A stretch of DNA of 64,000 bases. It comes from Rhodotorula mucilaginosa. Taxonomy: Eukaryota > Basidiomycota > Microbotryomycetes > Sporidiobolales > Sporidiobolaceae. The notes beneath the pieces were generated by a model. It did not search any database. It worked only from the letters and a program-made list of their open reading frames with translations, and had not been told where the DNA came from. The first letter of the stretch is position 1. Every line of letters begins with the position of its first letter. Where the stretch lies: assembly GCA_034406715.1 (NCBI GenBank), contig CP137865.1, forward strand, positions 620,001 to 684,000, in the 5' to 3' direction. Both the position numbers and the translations under genes were made by a program. Positions 1 to 10,221 of this stretch are shown piece after piece.

Positions 1-868
1 GCGGCAGAGTCAGCCTCAGGTTCTTGCGGAAAGGAAAGAGGTGAGGGGGGAGGAAGTCTCTTACCCGGTCGAAGCCCAGTCGGACGGGATGTTGACCTCC
101 TGGAAGTCGATGCGGTACATCTCGTCGGGGCACTTGACGCAGTCGAAGCGGACTGAAAGGGGGGGGGAGTGACCGATTCAGTCCGGACGGAAACTCGAAA
201 AGGTGGGAAAGGCGCAGAGAGTAATTTACTCAGGACGCGGATGTTCGCAGTCTGCACGTGAACACCGAGCACTTCTTAGCGTCTTTATCGTCACGGGCAT
301 CCACCAGCCATAGAGCGAGAGCGCGAGTGGGCCAACTCACGGGGTTGAGCGCGTTCGGAAGCGGCAACAACCTTCCTTTAACATGCTGGACGCAGTCGAC
401 GATTCCGGTAACGCGCTCGACGCCCTTCTCGACCTTGGCGCGGTCAAAGCCGGCGCACTGAACTTCGAGGCCGGTGTCGTTCAGCAAGACTGCGCCGCCA
501 GAGGGTGAGAGAGTCCGTGAGGGAGTGAGCAAGGTGTGGGACGTGCAAGCCTTCCGGAGCAACGCGGGGGCATTGGGAGACTCACCTTGACGGACACGGT
601 AGGCGGCTTTGACGGCCTCCTTGCCGACACGCTTCGGCGTCGTGAAGAGCGGGGCTGCACGGGGAGGGAGCGCAAAGTACGACGAGATCTCCTCAGCCAC
701 GACCGCGCCGGAGAAGAACCGCGGGCTAGAACCGGACCGGACTCGAGACGTACCGACGAGTTGAGCGTCGTCCGTGAAGTACTTGTCGACCGCATGCCCG
801 ACCGCCTTCGTGTCAGACTGGCAGAGCTCGCGGAGAACGCGACCAATGTCGCCGGCGGGGTATTCCAT
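1..868 (-). CDS. SigF-type NTF2-like protein, copy A (3' end outside window)
   Basis: The start ATG is at 868. The protein begins MEYPAGDIGRVLRELCQ and reaches VDKYFTDDAQLV, the opening pattern of the fungal SigF-like NTF2-like family, proteins of unknown function. Spliced reading gives APLFTTPKRVGKEAVKAAY (about 637-691), then a segment ending LLPLPNALNP near 345. A small exon TANIRVL (about 232-252) follows, then IRFDCVKCPDEMYRIDFQ (about 90-150) and SDWASTG. The last exon lies left of position 1. The order N-terminal helix, YF-DDA, LTTVL-like strand and Y-x-QED-like strand fits the family as I remember it. It is a clear paralog of the gene at 1474-2700 and lies directly downstream of it on the same strand. 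Exon borders are inferred; family assignment is fairly sure, biochemical role unknown. Confidence 0.7.
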
Positions 869-1473
869 CGTGTTTCCTGCTGTGGCGGAGGTAACTACGG
901 ACCAGACTCGTGCGCAAGTGTCAGCTCTCTCTCACTGGTCCGGGGCGAGAAACCCGTCTTTGGCGAGAAGAGAAAGGGGTTGAGTGGGTTCGAGACACGT
1001 GAAAGTGGCTGCCCGTGCTCGGATCCACCGTGCCACCTCGGGAGCCCTACGTACAGGTCTGGTCCGGAGACTGTTTGAGGTTCTTGACGTCCGAGGTTGG
1101 AAAGGGAGGAGAAAGACGGTGGTAGAGGAGGGCGAGAGGCAAACGGACCTCATGACGCGTGACGCCGCGACTCGCTACCTCGGAAACAGGAGTTTGAGGG
1201 GTCCGTGCGGATCAACTCTTCGGACCGCATGCACTGCACCCCAGTCGAACTTATGCGAACTTATGCGCTCTCGACTCATCGATGGTCGAACACCGTACTT
1301 GTGGTATGAATTACCGCGAGTACACAGTCTGACAGTCACGAGGGTTGAGCAAACAAATCCTCAGAAAACAGGATCTCTTGCTGGAAAGGGCATTTCTAGG
1401 CGCGCGGATCAATCAACACAGTGTCTTTCGGAGGCTCTATGTACGGACAGGCGTAAGCAGGGGGGAGGTGGAT
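869..1473. other. Intergenic spacer between the two NTF2-like paralogs
   Basis: This 605-bp spacer holds the 3' flank of the upstream paralog and the presumed promoter of copy A. I see no convincing TATA box, RNA gene or open frame with family character. Confidence 0.5.
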
Positions 1474-2700
1474 CTACTTGACCTTGCGAGGGTCGTACGG
1501 CCAGTTGAACAAGTTGAGGCGACTGCAGGTCGTTCCGCAGACATATGTGGCGCATCCATTCAGGTACTGTTGAAGAGATGTGCGGTAGGTCAGTACCTGG
1601 AGGAAAGTGCACAGGCGAATGCAGGCCGGAGGGGTGCGCAATCTCCGGTCGCTCAACCTCTAAACTGACCTTGAGGCAATTTGAGATCTGCCGGTCGAAG
1701 GGCAAGAAGTGAAGTCTGGAGACAGGGGAATCAGCGCACAAGTATCTTACGGAAGTGCACCGACGATGCTAAACAGGAAGCGAAGAGCAACGCCAGCAGG
1801 CCTGCTGAATTGCTCCTCGCGCTTCTCAGGATCATCGGGACTTACTCGGTCGAACCGAAATCGGTCGGGATATTGTCCTCCTGTTTCGTGATGTACCCTA
1901 CGATCGAAAGTGATGCAAGGCTTATGAGTCCTTTGGCCGGTACGAGCTTGACGCGAGTGATCAACCGCCACTCACATTTGCCGTCGGGGCCTTTCCGGAC
2001 GTCTATGCGGCCTGTGGGCGATGACGCGGGCTTAATGAGTTCACGATCATGCGAGAGAAAACGGGCATGTGTCCGCGGGATGCTCTTTGAACGTACTGAT
2101 AAAGCGCAAGTGGAACATCTAGGGGGAGAAGAAAGCGATGCCTGGAAACGTCAGCGCCTCCGCATCCCGTCTTGTCAGCGTCGATCCGTATAGAAAGGTA
2201 AACGCACTGGATTCAGACGCTCTGGAAGAGGGAGGAAGCGGAGCTTGAGGTGTTCGGTGCAGTCGAGAAAGCCCTTCATGTACTCTTGCCCGTTTTCCGT
2301 ATACGGCTTATCGAACGCGACGGCGTGGAAATCGAACGACTGCCCGTAGGACAAGACTACATAGCCAAGTCTCAATTTAGTTCGGAAGAGCGCCTCTCGA
2401 GCCGGGTTGAAAGAGGGAAAGGCGGATGGCTTACCTCGAAGCATTTTGTACGCCGCCTTGACGCCTGCGCGGCCGACTTCGGGTGGCGAGTTGAGGAGAG
2501 GATCTGCGCAGGGAGGAGGCGAAAGCATTGATTTTAGCTGTCGGAGCTCGATTCACGCGCTCCCGGTGTGGTGCCGACTGACAGACAAAGACGGCGTCGT
2601 CGGCAAAGTACTTGTCGACGGCGGCCGTCATCTTGTTCGCGTCGACGGGTTCGCACAGTTCTCGGACTACGCGAGGGACATCCTTGGCTGGGTCTTCCAT
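1474..2700 (-). CDS. SigF-type NTF2-like protein, copy B
   Basis: The ATG is at 2700 (MEDPAKDVPRVVRELCEP, then VDKYFADDAVFV) and the stop TAG is at 1474-1476. Later exons read VGRAGVKAAYKMLRGKP, then FDFHAVAFDKPYTENGQEY followed by FLDCTEHLKLRFLPLPERL. Across an intron closing at about 1892, a short exon continues RIDVRKGPDGK-WYITKQED and then NIPTDFGSTE. The last exon ends YDPRKVK. The motif K-W-Y-I-x-x-Q-E-D and the MEDPxK start are hallmarks of the fungal SigF-like NTF2-like family. Copy B keeps better family motifs than copy A. A conical NTF2-like fold is expected, but the ligand is unknown. No catalytic residues can be assigned. Exon joints are inferred from frame and splice signals. Confidence 0.72.
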
Positions 2701-3379
2701 CGCGGTGATGCTTCTTGACCGGGTGCGGCGAAGTCGGGGTCGGGTTGTGCGCTGCCGGGTGACGTCGTCGAAGAACGGGTCAGCACGAACCTGATGAGCG
2801 CTGGTTCGCTATAGGAGAGAGGCGCCTTTGCGACGTACTTTTAGACTGTCTAGACAGCTTCACGTCGTTGCCTTCACCGTGAGGCTTGTCCCGGTCAGCG
2901 TCGAACGTTGCGATGGGCCGCGAGAAGAGGTGGGAGCGAGATCGCACAGAGTCGAGCGGGGCGGGTGTTTGCGCAGAATGGCAGCAAGCAGCGAGCAGAG
3001 AGGACGGAGGCCTTGGTCACAGACTGTGAAGAGAACACGAGAGGCGGACGCCGAAGCCGAAACTCGGTCACGAAGTTGCGCGTGACAACGGACCGAAGTG
3101 CAAACGACCTCGACCCGCCCGAACGTCCGAAGAGCGCAGCCACTTGGAGATATAGTATTTGGAATGCGGGATACAGAACTACTGGTCTCAACAATGCACT
3201 CCGGAAAAACTGCCCGTCTGAATTCTGGTCCTCGTCTCCGGCTTTTCGAGGCGCTCGAGGGGAAGCTGCCCCGACTCGAACGCAATCAACCTTTCCATCT
3301 GCAGAAGTCAAGCAAGTCAGCTCAGACACAGCAACTGTGGCCGCACAGAGAGATGCACTCACTCGCGTGGAGAGAAACG
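2701..3379. other. Intergenic region upstream of NTF2-like copy B
   Basis: This 679-bp stretch holds the promoter side of copy B and the 3' flank of the orphan gene at 3380-4256. Open frames exist on both strands but show no motif or plausible splice chain, so I call none. Confidence 0.5.
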
Positions 3380-4256
3380 TCACCCCGTTTTGGAAGAGGA
3401 CGACGACGCGGCGGTCGCTTCAGCTTCTCGCTCCCGTTCCTCCTTGAGCTGCCGCAACCGGGCGAGGTGCGCCGTCCCTTCGCCGATCGGGTCCTTGTTC
3501 ACCCCACCCCCGATCGAAGCGGACCTCGTCCTCGACAGTTCGAGCCTTTGCGTGTCGACCGAGTCTCGTCCGGCGTGGACGACCCCGGCGGCGTCGTCCC
3601 GTTGTCGTTCCTCGAGCGCTTGTACGACCTGCGCGTCCGGTTGTTCGGCCGCCGCTGGCGGTAGAGGTCCGTCGTATTCGGGCGGGGCGTTGAGCAGATC
3701 GGACGAGATGGCGGACGAGGCCGAGGTGCCGAACGTGGGCGCGACGACGCGGCCTGCGTCGAGTTCGTTGCCGGGGAACCAGCCCATGGCGCCGCCTCCG
3801 TCCCCCTTGGGGAACACCTTGACCTTGCCGTCGGTGGCGCGTTCCCAGGCCCACTGGGCGTCGACGTTGCCGCCCGTCGCGCCGACGGCGCCGAGCGGAC
3901 CGAACGCGAGCGGACCCATCTGGAACCACTTGCGGTTGACGGCCATGAGCTGGACCTTCATGGCGTCGAGGGCGGCGCCGAGGGGCGAAGAGGGGTCGAG
4001 GGCGTAGCCGAGTTTGGCCTGCAGTTTGCGCTGGATCGCGAGCAGTTTCGAGAGGGTCTCGGAGGGGAGGTTGCCGCGGCGGGATTTCGAGTAGACGTAG
4101 GCGTGCAGGATGGAAAAGACGACGACCTGCGGCATCGGTTCGGGTTTCAAGAGGAGTCGGATCACTGCGGGCGGGCGAGCGAATGCTGGCGTCAATCGAG
4201 ACTTTGGGAGTGCAGCCGGTCGGCGGAAGGGGCATACCGTCATTCTGGGAGAGCAT
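3380..4256 (-). CDS. Orphan protein of unknown function, two exons
   Basis: The ATG is at 4256. A 19-nt first exon (4238-4256) joins across a 73-nt intron (4165-4237, gtatgc..gcag) to the long exon 3380-4164, giving MLSQNDVIRLLLKPEPMPQV. The N-terminal 110 residues are conserved-looking and helical, with segments FSILHAYVYSKSRR, LPSETLSKLLAIQRKLQAKL and MKVQLMAVNRKWFQMGPLAF. The remaining half is low-complexity, with an acidic/Arg coiled stretch (RLRQLKEEREREAEA) and a Ser-rich end. There is no signal peptide or clear membrane span. I do not recognise the family. It is divergent from ERJ5 with about 300 bp between the ATGs, so the two may share a promoter. Confidence 0.7.
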
Positions 4257-4557
4257 TTTCCGGTGGACTGTGCGTGGCTACAGTTCACTCGGGCGTCGTC
4301 GGTCGGGGACTTGGGCAGGCCGAGGGGGGGAGTGGGGGCGAGTTGCAGCACTCGACCGCCCTCGAGTCGGAGAGCAGCTGGAGGGCAGGTGCGAGGCAAG
4401 CGAGTCGCTGTAGCTGGACTCTCTCTTGACCAAGCTTGTCGGCGGGCAGGCGGGAGAGTCGATCGAGCGAGAGAGAGCGGCCAGCTGCTCGTCGTCGCGT
4501 CCTCGTCTACACTCGCGCTGACCTCGGACCAGCTGGTGCGCCACGGAAACAAGCAGG
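4257..4557. promoter_or_regulatory. Divergent promoter region, orphan gene / ERJ5
   Basis: This 301-bp gap between two divergent ATGs has no clear TATA box. It is GC-rich with CT/AG-rich patches near the ERJ5 side. Confidence 0.45.
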
Positions 4558-6103
4558 ATGCGCGTGTTCCGGTTACTCGCGGGAGCGGCAGTCCTCGCAT
4601 TCGCAGCCACGCCGTCAGTCTCTCTCTCGTCCTCCCTCCCGTCTCCTCGTCGCGTCGACGCGTGTTCCCCCAAATCACGAGCTGACACTCCGACACGCGC
4701 AGTGCACTCGCATGGACCAATGAGGATCAGTGAGTCAACGTGCCCCGCTTCCCCGACGCGAAGGGATCGCTGACCCCGTCCCCTTGGCGCCGCAGCGAGA
4801 TCTTTGACATTGTGTCGGCGCTCGAGACCGCAGAGGGCAAAGGCACCACCTTTTACTCGTTCCTCAACACGACAAAGTCGGCAGACGAAAAGGCCATCGC
4901 CAAAGCCTACCGCAAGCGCAGCCTCGAACTCCAGCGAGTCCCTCTCTCTCTCTCTCTCTCTCTCTCTCCGTCGTCCGATCGCACGGCTGATCTCGACAGT
5001 GCACACACAGCCCGGACAAGAACCCGGACGACAAAAAGATTCAGGACCGCTTCGCCCGCCTCGGCGTCATCGCCAACATTCTCAAGGACTCGGAGAAGCG
5101 CAAGCGGTCAGTCCCCCATTCCTGCCATTCGCCTTGTCAACCCTCTCGAGCTGATCCAAGAGATTGTGACGCTGCAGCTACGACTTTTTCTACGACAATG
5201 GCGTACCGAAGTGGCGAGGTGAGTACCCTCCTGTCGGCCTCGGAAAGATCGCTTTCGCTGATTTTTGCTTCGCACGCCCTGCAGGAACTGGCTGTTCGTC
5301 CCCCGCACTCGGCACCGTTGCGACTATACCAGTGTCGTGAACTAATTTGATTGCTTCGCTTCGGGCGCAGACTACTACTCTCGCTACCGCCCCGGACTCG
5401 GCGCAGTCCTCGCCGGCCTGACCGTCTTTTCGTGCTTCATCCACTACGTCTTCCTCTACCTGACGTTCCGCGTCTCCAAGATGCGCATTGCCCAGTGAGT
5501 GGATACGGAGCAGTCATGACGGTGCGGGGGGTTTGCGTGCTTATCACCGCGTTCGCCGACAGGTTCCGCCACCAGGCGCTCGAAGCCGCGTGGGGACCGA
5601 CTAAGAAGCCTCTCGCCGGCCGCAAGCGCTTGAAGGTCAAGACCCAGGAGCAGGGCGACGCGATCGGCATGCCGGGCGTCAACTCTGGTCGTCCGATCGC
5701 CGCCGGCACGACGATCGAGATGGTCGTCGAGGGCGACAAGGTCTTTATCGTCGAGAACCGCAAGGAGAACTTGCTCACCGAGGACCTCGTCGCGAAACCC
5801 AAGGTCAGGGACACGTGGTTGCCTCAGATGGTCATGCAGCGTCTCGGCTACTCGTCCCCGTCTTCTGCTGCCACCAAGCGATCCGCGCCAAACGGCCGCT
5901 CTGGCTCGAACAACGATGACGACTCCACCTCGTCCGGCGGCGAGGACTCGTCTTCCGCTCCCGGAACGGGTACGTCGACGCCGACTACCAAGGTCAGCAA
6001 GCCCAAGGGTCCGGGCAAGGGCGTCATGGGCGACGGCAAGGTCGGCGGCAGGAGGCGCAAGACGGTTCAGGCCCGACCGGCCAGCAGCGGCGGCAAGGCT
6101 TGA
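4558..6103 (+). CDS. ERJ5: ER-resident J-domain membrane protein, Erj5
   Basis: ERJ5 proteins are ER membrane J-proteins that assist Hsp70 (Kar2/BiP) in the lumen. My model has eight exons: 4558-4613, 4703-4729, 4796-4933, 5011-5106, 5178-5218, 5285-5293, 5371-5494 and 5563-6103. They sum to exactly 343 codons plus stop. The protein starts with a signal peptide (MRVFRLLAGAAVLAF..ATPALA), then WTNEDHEIFDIVSALE as in the family. A J domain follows (about residues 28-115), with HPD at 74-76. Then comes YDFFYDNGVPKWRGTGYYY, a membrane span near residues 132-156 and a cytosolic basic/Ser-rich tail. The HPD motif appears only if intron 3 uses a GC donor (gcgagt at 4934). Exon 6 is 9 nt. Confidence 0.93.
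4934..5010 (+). other. GC-AG intron with (CT)n tract in ERJ5
   Basis: This 77-nt intron has donor gcgagt and acceptor cacacag. It carries a CT dinucleotide run at about 4942-4968. Joining at these sites gives CA+C CCG GAC, the J-domain HPD. The nearest GT donor (gtccct at 4938) gives SPD or a frame change instead. Confidence 0.75.
5285..5293 (+). other. 9-nt microexon in ERJ5
   Basis: The nonamer GAACTGGCT lies between acceptor ctgcag and donor gttcgt. Its inclusion restores the family string W-R-G-T-G-Y-Y-Y-S-R across the junctions (residues 119-128). Skipping it keeps the frame but deletes three conserved residues. Confidence 0.7.
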
Positions 6104-6847
6104 AGCGGCGCGTCACCCACCGGCTCAAGCGGGGACGAGGGTCCCTTGTTGAGCAGAGTCGAATAGAAGAAGAACAAAAACCAGAGGGACACGAGCGCAG
6201 GTTGTCTCCGTTCTTGGGATTCTGGTTTGGGTAGGAGTTTCTTTAATTTTCTTGCATAACGCACTCGCATCCACCTCGAACTACGCCGCACAAACTTGCA
6301 GCTCTACAACAGATGCTCTTTGGCCGCGAAACCACTGACGTTCGATCTCGGGCCGACCCTGGTCCACACTGCCGGTACGGATCGTGCGGGCCGAGGTTGT
6401 CATTCAGGTGCTACCCTCTCGCGCATTCTCGGAATTGACCTCCGTCTAGTGGCGAGCCTGCCGTGGATGACAATAACGAGGCGGGGGGGGGGGGGGGGGG
6501 GGGGGGGGACCCGTTGAACCTCTCTCCGGTTGCTTTTCTGCTCCAGAGTCCAAGCTCTTGACTGCAATGGCTTCAAGATTGTATACTCTGTGGTGCGTTA
6601 CCACTTCCCACCCCGGTCTTGGACTGGGTGAGGCTTGCTCAAGCTCAAAAGACATGTCCGAGCCGTCGCGCGCGCCGAGAACTCGCCGTCGAGAGGTGAA
6701 GGTTGGCCGAGCTTGGAATTGCCGCCGAAGTGGAGGGCGGATTCTGGTCGAGAGACGTGGCGCGCGGGGTGTCAACGGCGGCAGGGTTGAGCCCCGCTAC
6801 CGAGAAGATGGGGTTGCGCTTCTGCTCACTTTTTTCGAGTGCAGGTG
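6104..6847. other. Intergenic region with a poly-G run
   Basis: This is the 3' flank of ERJ5 and the presumed promoter of the zinc-finger gene. An unusual homopolymer of 26 G lies at 6483-6508. I see no gene; the proline-rich frame opposite the G run is an artefact of the homopolymer. Confidence 0.6.
6483..6508 (+). repeat. Poly-G homopolymer, 26 nt
   Basis: An uninterrupted run of 26 G as read, the only long homopolymer of its kind in the window. Its length is prone to replication slippage and to sequencing error. Confidence 0.9.
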
Positions 6848-9800
6848 ATGAGGTCGCTAAAGTCGAAGCTGGCTCTGGACATGTGTGCTTCCTCGGTAAG
6901 ACCAACAGGGCCAGGGGCCCGAAAGGACGCAGCTTGGCGTTGCAGGTTTGCGAGGCTGGGGAATGCGGAGCGGTGAGTCGATCTCATTCTGAGCAAGAAG
7001 TCTAGATGGCGGAAGACGGGACCGATCGAGATTGCTCCTTGCTCAGGTCGATCGCGCTCCCTACCGATACTCGAAGCGGCTCAAGAAGACGCTGTGCTCC
7101 CGTTGCAGCTACTTCAACTCTCGATATCAGCGAGAGTGGCGTTTTGAGTACACTGAGTGCTCGAACTGCCGAGGACAGATTCGGGTATGTTGATTAGTAT
7201 GCGACTTTGTTTGATGGTGGAAACTGACCCATCCTGGTTTTGTTGCAGCTGGCCGGTGTCAGCGAGGGACAAGCGATTGGGATAGCGTCGTCGCCGAATC
7301 TGGGGCAGGACGACAAATTCCGATGCACTCGATGTCACTAATGGCTTATGCATCGTAAACGCGAATTTGACGTGTCCAGCGACGAGTACGAGTGCGTCGA
7401 CTGCGACGCGACCGCGCTGAAATGGAATCTTGTACGTTTGAACATCGCCCTCTGCGTTTTCACCTCCGGTCCGCAAGCTTACATTCTGTTACATGCAGAG
7501 TTGGAGCGACGACGACCAACTGCAATGCCCGACCTGCGCGCAGCGGTACCGAAAGGCGGACAACGGCAAGCTCGAAATGGGACCGTGTGCAATTCTCTTC
7601 TGTGACAGCATTGTAGGTCTCTTCTCCTTTCAGTCTCTTGTCCTTTCGTCTGCCCAGGGCATACAAGACATCTGAGCAACCTTTGCACAAACAGACCCCA
7701 CGTGCGCCGGATGGACGAATGGGCCGCTGTGGCAGATGCGAGCGCGAGAACCGAGAACTCGGCTCCGGGGCCGTCGGCGCGACAATGACGTGTCCGATCT
7801 GCGACGAGTCCGGCAAGGTACGCGGACCGCTGTCAAGTGCTGCTGTAGTATTGAGCTAATTACTTAGTATCTACCGAAACAGGTCTCCTCGTGTAACGAC
7901 GCGCTGACGACTCCCGGCATGCCGAAAAACGTCTGCGAGAGTTGTCTTCTGTCCGCCAAGAACGCAGTCAACTCGTGCAAGACGCTGCGTCCTACGTGGA
8001 TCCCGCTCACGATCATGGAGTGGCGAGAACGCGTCTACACTCAGCGACTGAACAAGGGCAAGCGGGGCCCAAGCGGTCGACCGCCAAATCACCTCGAGGG
8101 TGGGTATCGACAGCTCGGCTCGGGGCAACGCGAACGTCTCAGGTCACAGCTGATGTTCCTTGTTCTGCCTTGCTCCAACTGCAGTGTGCCGATGGACGCC
8201 GAGCAAGTTCTCGGCATTCGCACGGCAGCACCCGACGCAGGCGCTGGCGGCGGCAGAACAACTCGCCCGCCGCTCGGCCGAGTACAGCGGATACCCGCCG
8301 TCGGGGGCGCTGCACCGGGGACCGGACGGCTCGACAGCGACACCCCCTTTCCCGCCGCCGATAGATGGAACGTGCGCTCTGCACGACTGCCGGACCCTGG
8401 TGAGCCGCAGCTGCTCTGCCCGTGCTTTCGGATTGCGAGGCCTGGAAAATGTGACAATCACTGACTTTGTCATGAGCTATGCAGACCTCTACCTCGAGAG
8501 TCTGTGTCGCGTGTACGAAGAGGCGACTCTCCGACCCGGATCGAGAGACAGCTCGCAGAATCAACTGTCCGCTCTGCGGTCGGCCACAGCAACTCGTAAG
8601 TCGCGATACACAGTCTCCGTGCCTGCGGAATGGATGTCTGACACTCTGGGTACAGGTCTCCCATCTCGGTGACGCGTGCCGAGCAATGCCGAGCGATCTG
8701 CCCTCGTACGGCTGCCGAGAATGCAGGCAGTTGGCGAGCGGAATCGCGGAGCTCGGCATCCGTCTGACGCAGGCCGAAGTTCTCCAGCTTGCGCAAATGA
8801 GAGAGGCGAGCAGTGCTAAGATCCGGATCTCGAGTGCGTCGCGTGGGCACTGATCGCGGTCCGGGTGGCCCTCTCCTCGTCTTCGCCGCACAGACTAACA
8901 TCCGCTCTCCTGCCCACAGAGCTCCAGTCCGGCCTGATTGTCCACCATCCAGCTCGAGCAGCAGAAGCGAGAGTGGGCATGCAAGCGATCGAAGTCATAG
9001 TTCGTGAGATCCGAAGAGCGACCGGGCGGAGCGACGTCATTTCCCGCTGCGGCGACTCTTCGGCCACCTCGCCGCCCCCCACCAGCCCGCCAACATCTAC
9101 ATCAGCGACGGCACACCAGCCCCAACGGACCACTCGCCACGAATGGGTTCCCACCCGAGAGACCGCACAGAAGCGGGTCCAACGTCGGCGCGCGCGCGAC
9201 TCGTCAGAAACGGAGGAAGATACCGAGGTGGAGGCGATCCAGGATGAAGACGGGGACCTTGTCATGGCCGACGAGACGCTGGGAGCGGGGCATACGAACG
9301 CGGGATCCGTGGTCGTCGGCGGTCGGCGCAAACGCACTCGAACCTCAGGGCCGCCAAGTGCTCGAGCACCCACGCCGACGAAGGCAGCCGCGATGGCGCC
9401 GAGAAAGAGAGCCGGACCTAATCCGAAGAGGCCGAACTCGCAGACGAAGAGGCCGAACTCGCAGACGAAGAGGCCGAACGCGCCGAGGAAGGCAACATCC
9501 GCAACGTCGAAAACTCCGACAGCAGCCAAATCGCGGAAGCAGCAGAAGTCGACGGCGGTGATCCAGCCTAAGTCGGTACCGGTGAATCAAGCAGACGACG
9601 CCAGTCCGTTCGTCGCAACCAACGAGGATGTCCTCATCCGTCGGACAATCAACGACTGTAAGTGCCCATCGGTTGCCTACGGATGCAGACATACACACTC
9701 TCAGCTTCTCAGGACTGATCGCTCACTGATCAACACGCGCTAATCTGATCACGCAGGGCGCCACGGACTGCTTCCGTTCGAAGATGCCCGCGCCGCCATC

Positions 9801-10212
9801 GAAGACCGCGACCTGTTCGACAATGCGCTGCGACAAGCCGGGCTGGAGCGCAGCCTCGTGTTGGATCTCGAGTGGCAAGCTCTCGGCAAATTCCGGGCCC
9901 ACAACTCGTCGAGAGCCATTAGCGACCTCGCCGCGGAAGACAGGGAGCGGGTCCAGAGGGCGCTGCGTGAGGAAGCGGTCGCAGGTGCATTCTTGATGAT
10001 CTCCGACCGGGTCCATCTTTCCACAGACTGCTGCACTCGAGCTTGGAAATTGTGATCACTGTTCACTGACACATATCTGCAAGGATCTGCAGATCCTCAG
10101 CACGAGCGAACCGGTCGTGCCCGAGCTCGATCCAGACCGAATCCGGCCCGCGCAGCCTCTCCATCCCGGCACAGCGCCTCCCGCTCCTCCTCCTTCAACT
10201 CAGCCGGTCTGA
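6848..10212 (+). CDS. Serial zinc-finger protein with an in-frame TAA
   Basis: Thirteen exons keep one frame: 6848-6895, 6946-6972, 7047-7184, 7249-7431, 7499-7612, 7695-7817, 7883-8099, 8185-8399, 8485-8595, 8656-8833, 8920-9657, 9757-10010 and 10084-10212 (about 824 codons). Cysteine modules follow one another. Residues 42-66, 182-206 and 362-386 have CX2C-X17-CX2C, the spacing of GATA-type fingers, but lack the GATA core. Residues 97-123 have CX2C-X19-CX2C. Looser Cys pairs lie at 142-167, 215-243 and 400-415. A Lys/Arg-rich linker with a 21-bp tandem repeat (9424-9480) and a C-terminal helical part (RAAIEDRDLFDNALRQ) follow. A TAA at 7339-7341 interrupts module 2, so this may be two genes, a readthrough gene or a young pseudogene. 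The 3' end is uncertain: another splice ends near 10258. Nucleic-acid binding is plausible but unproven. Confidence 0.6.
9424..9480 (+). repeat. 21-bp coding tandem repeat, about 2.7 copies
   Basis: The unit cgaagaggccgaactcgcaga is repeated twice exactly, with a third partial copy. It encodes KRPNSQT repeats in the basic linker of the zinc-finger gene. Confidence 0.85.
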
Positions 10213-10221
10213 GCCACCAGG

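Noticed and set aside
6446-6775. Proline-run protein opposite the poly-G tract
   Set aside because: The ten-proline run is just the complement of the G homopolymer.
6848-8600. Calling the zinc modules GATA transcription-factor fingers
   Set aside because: Only the Cys spacing agrees; the LWR and NACG cores of GATA fingers are missing in every module.
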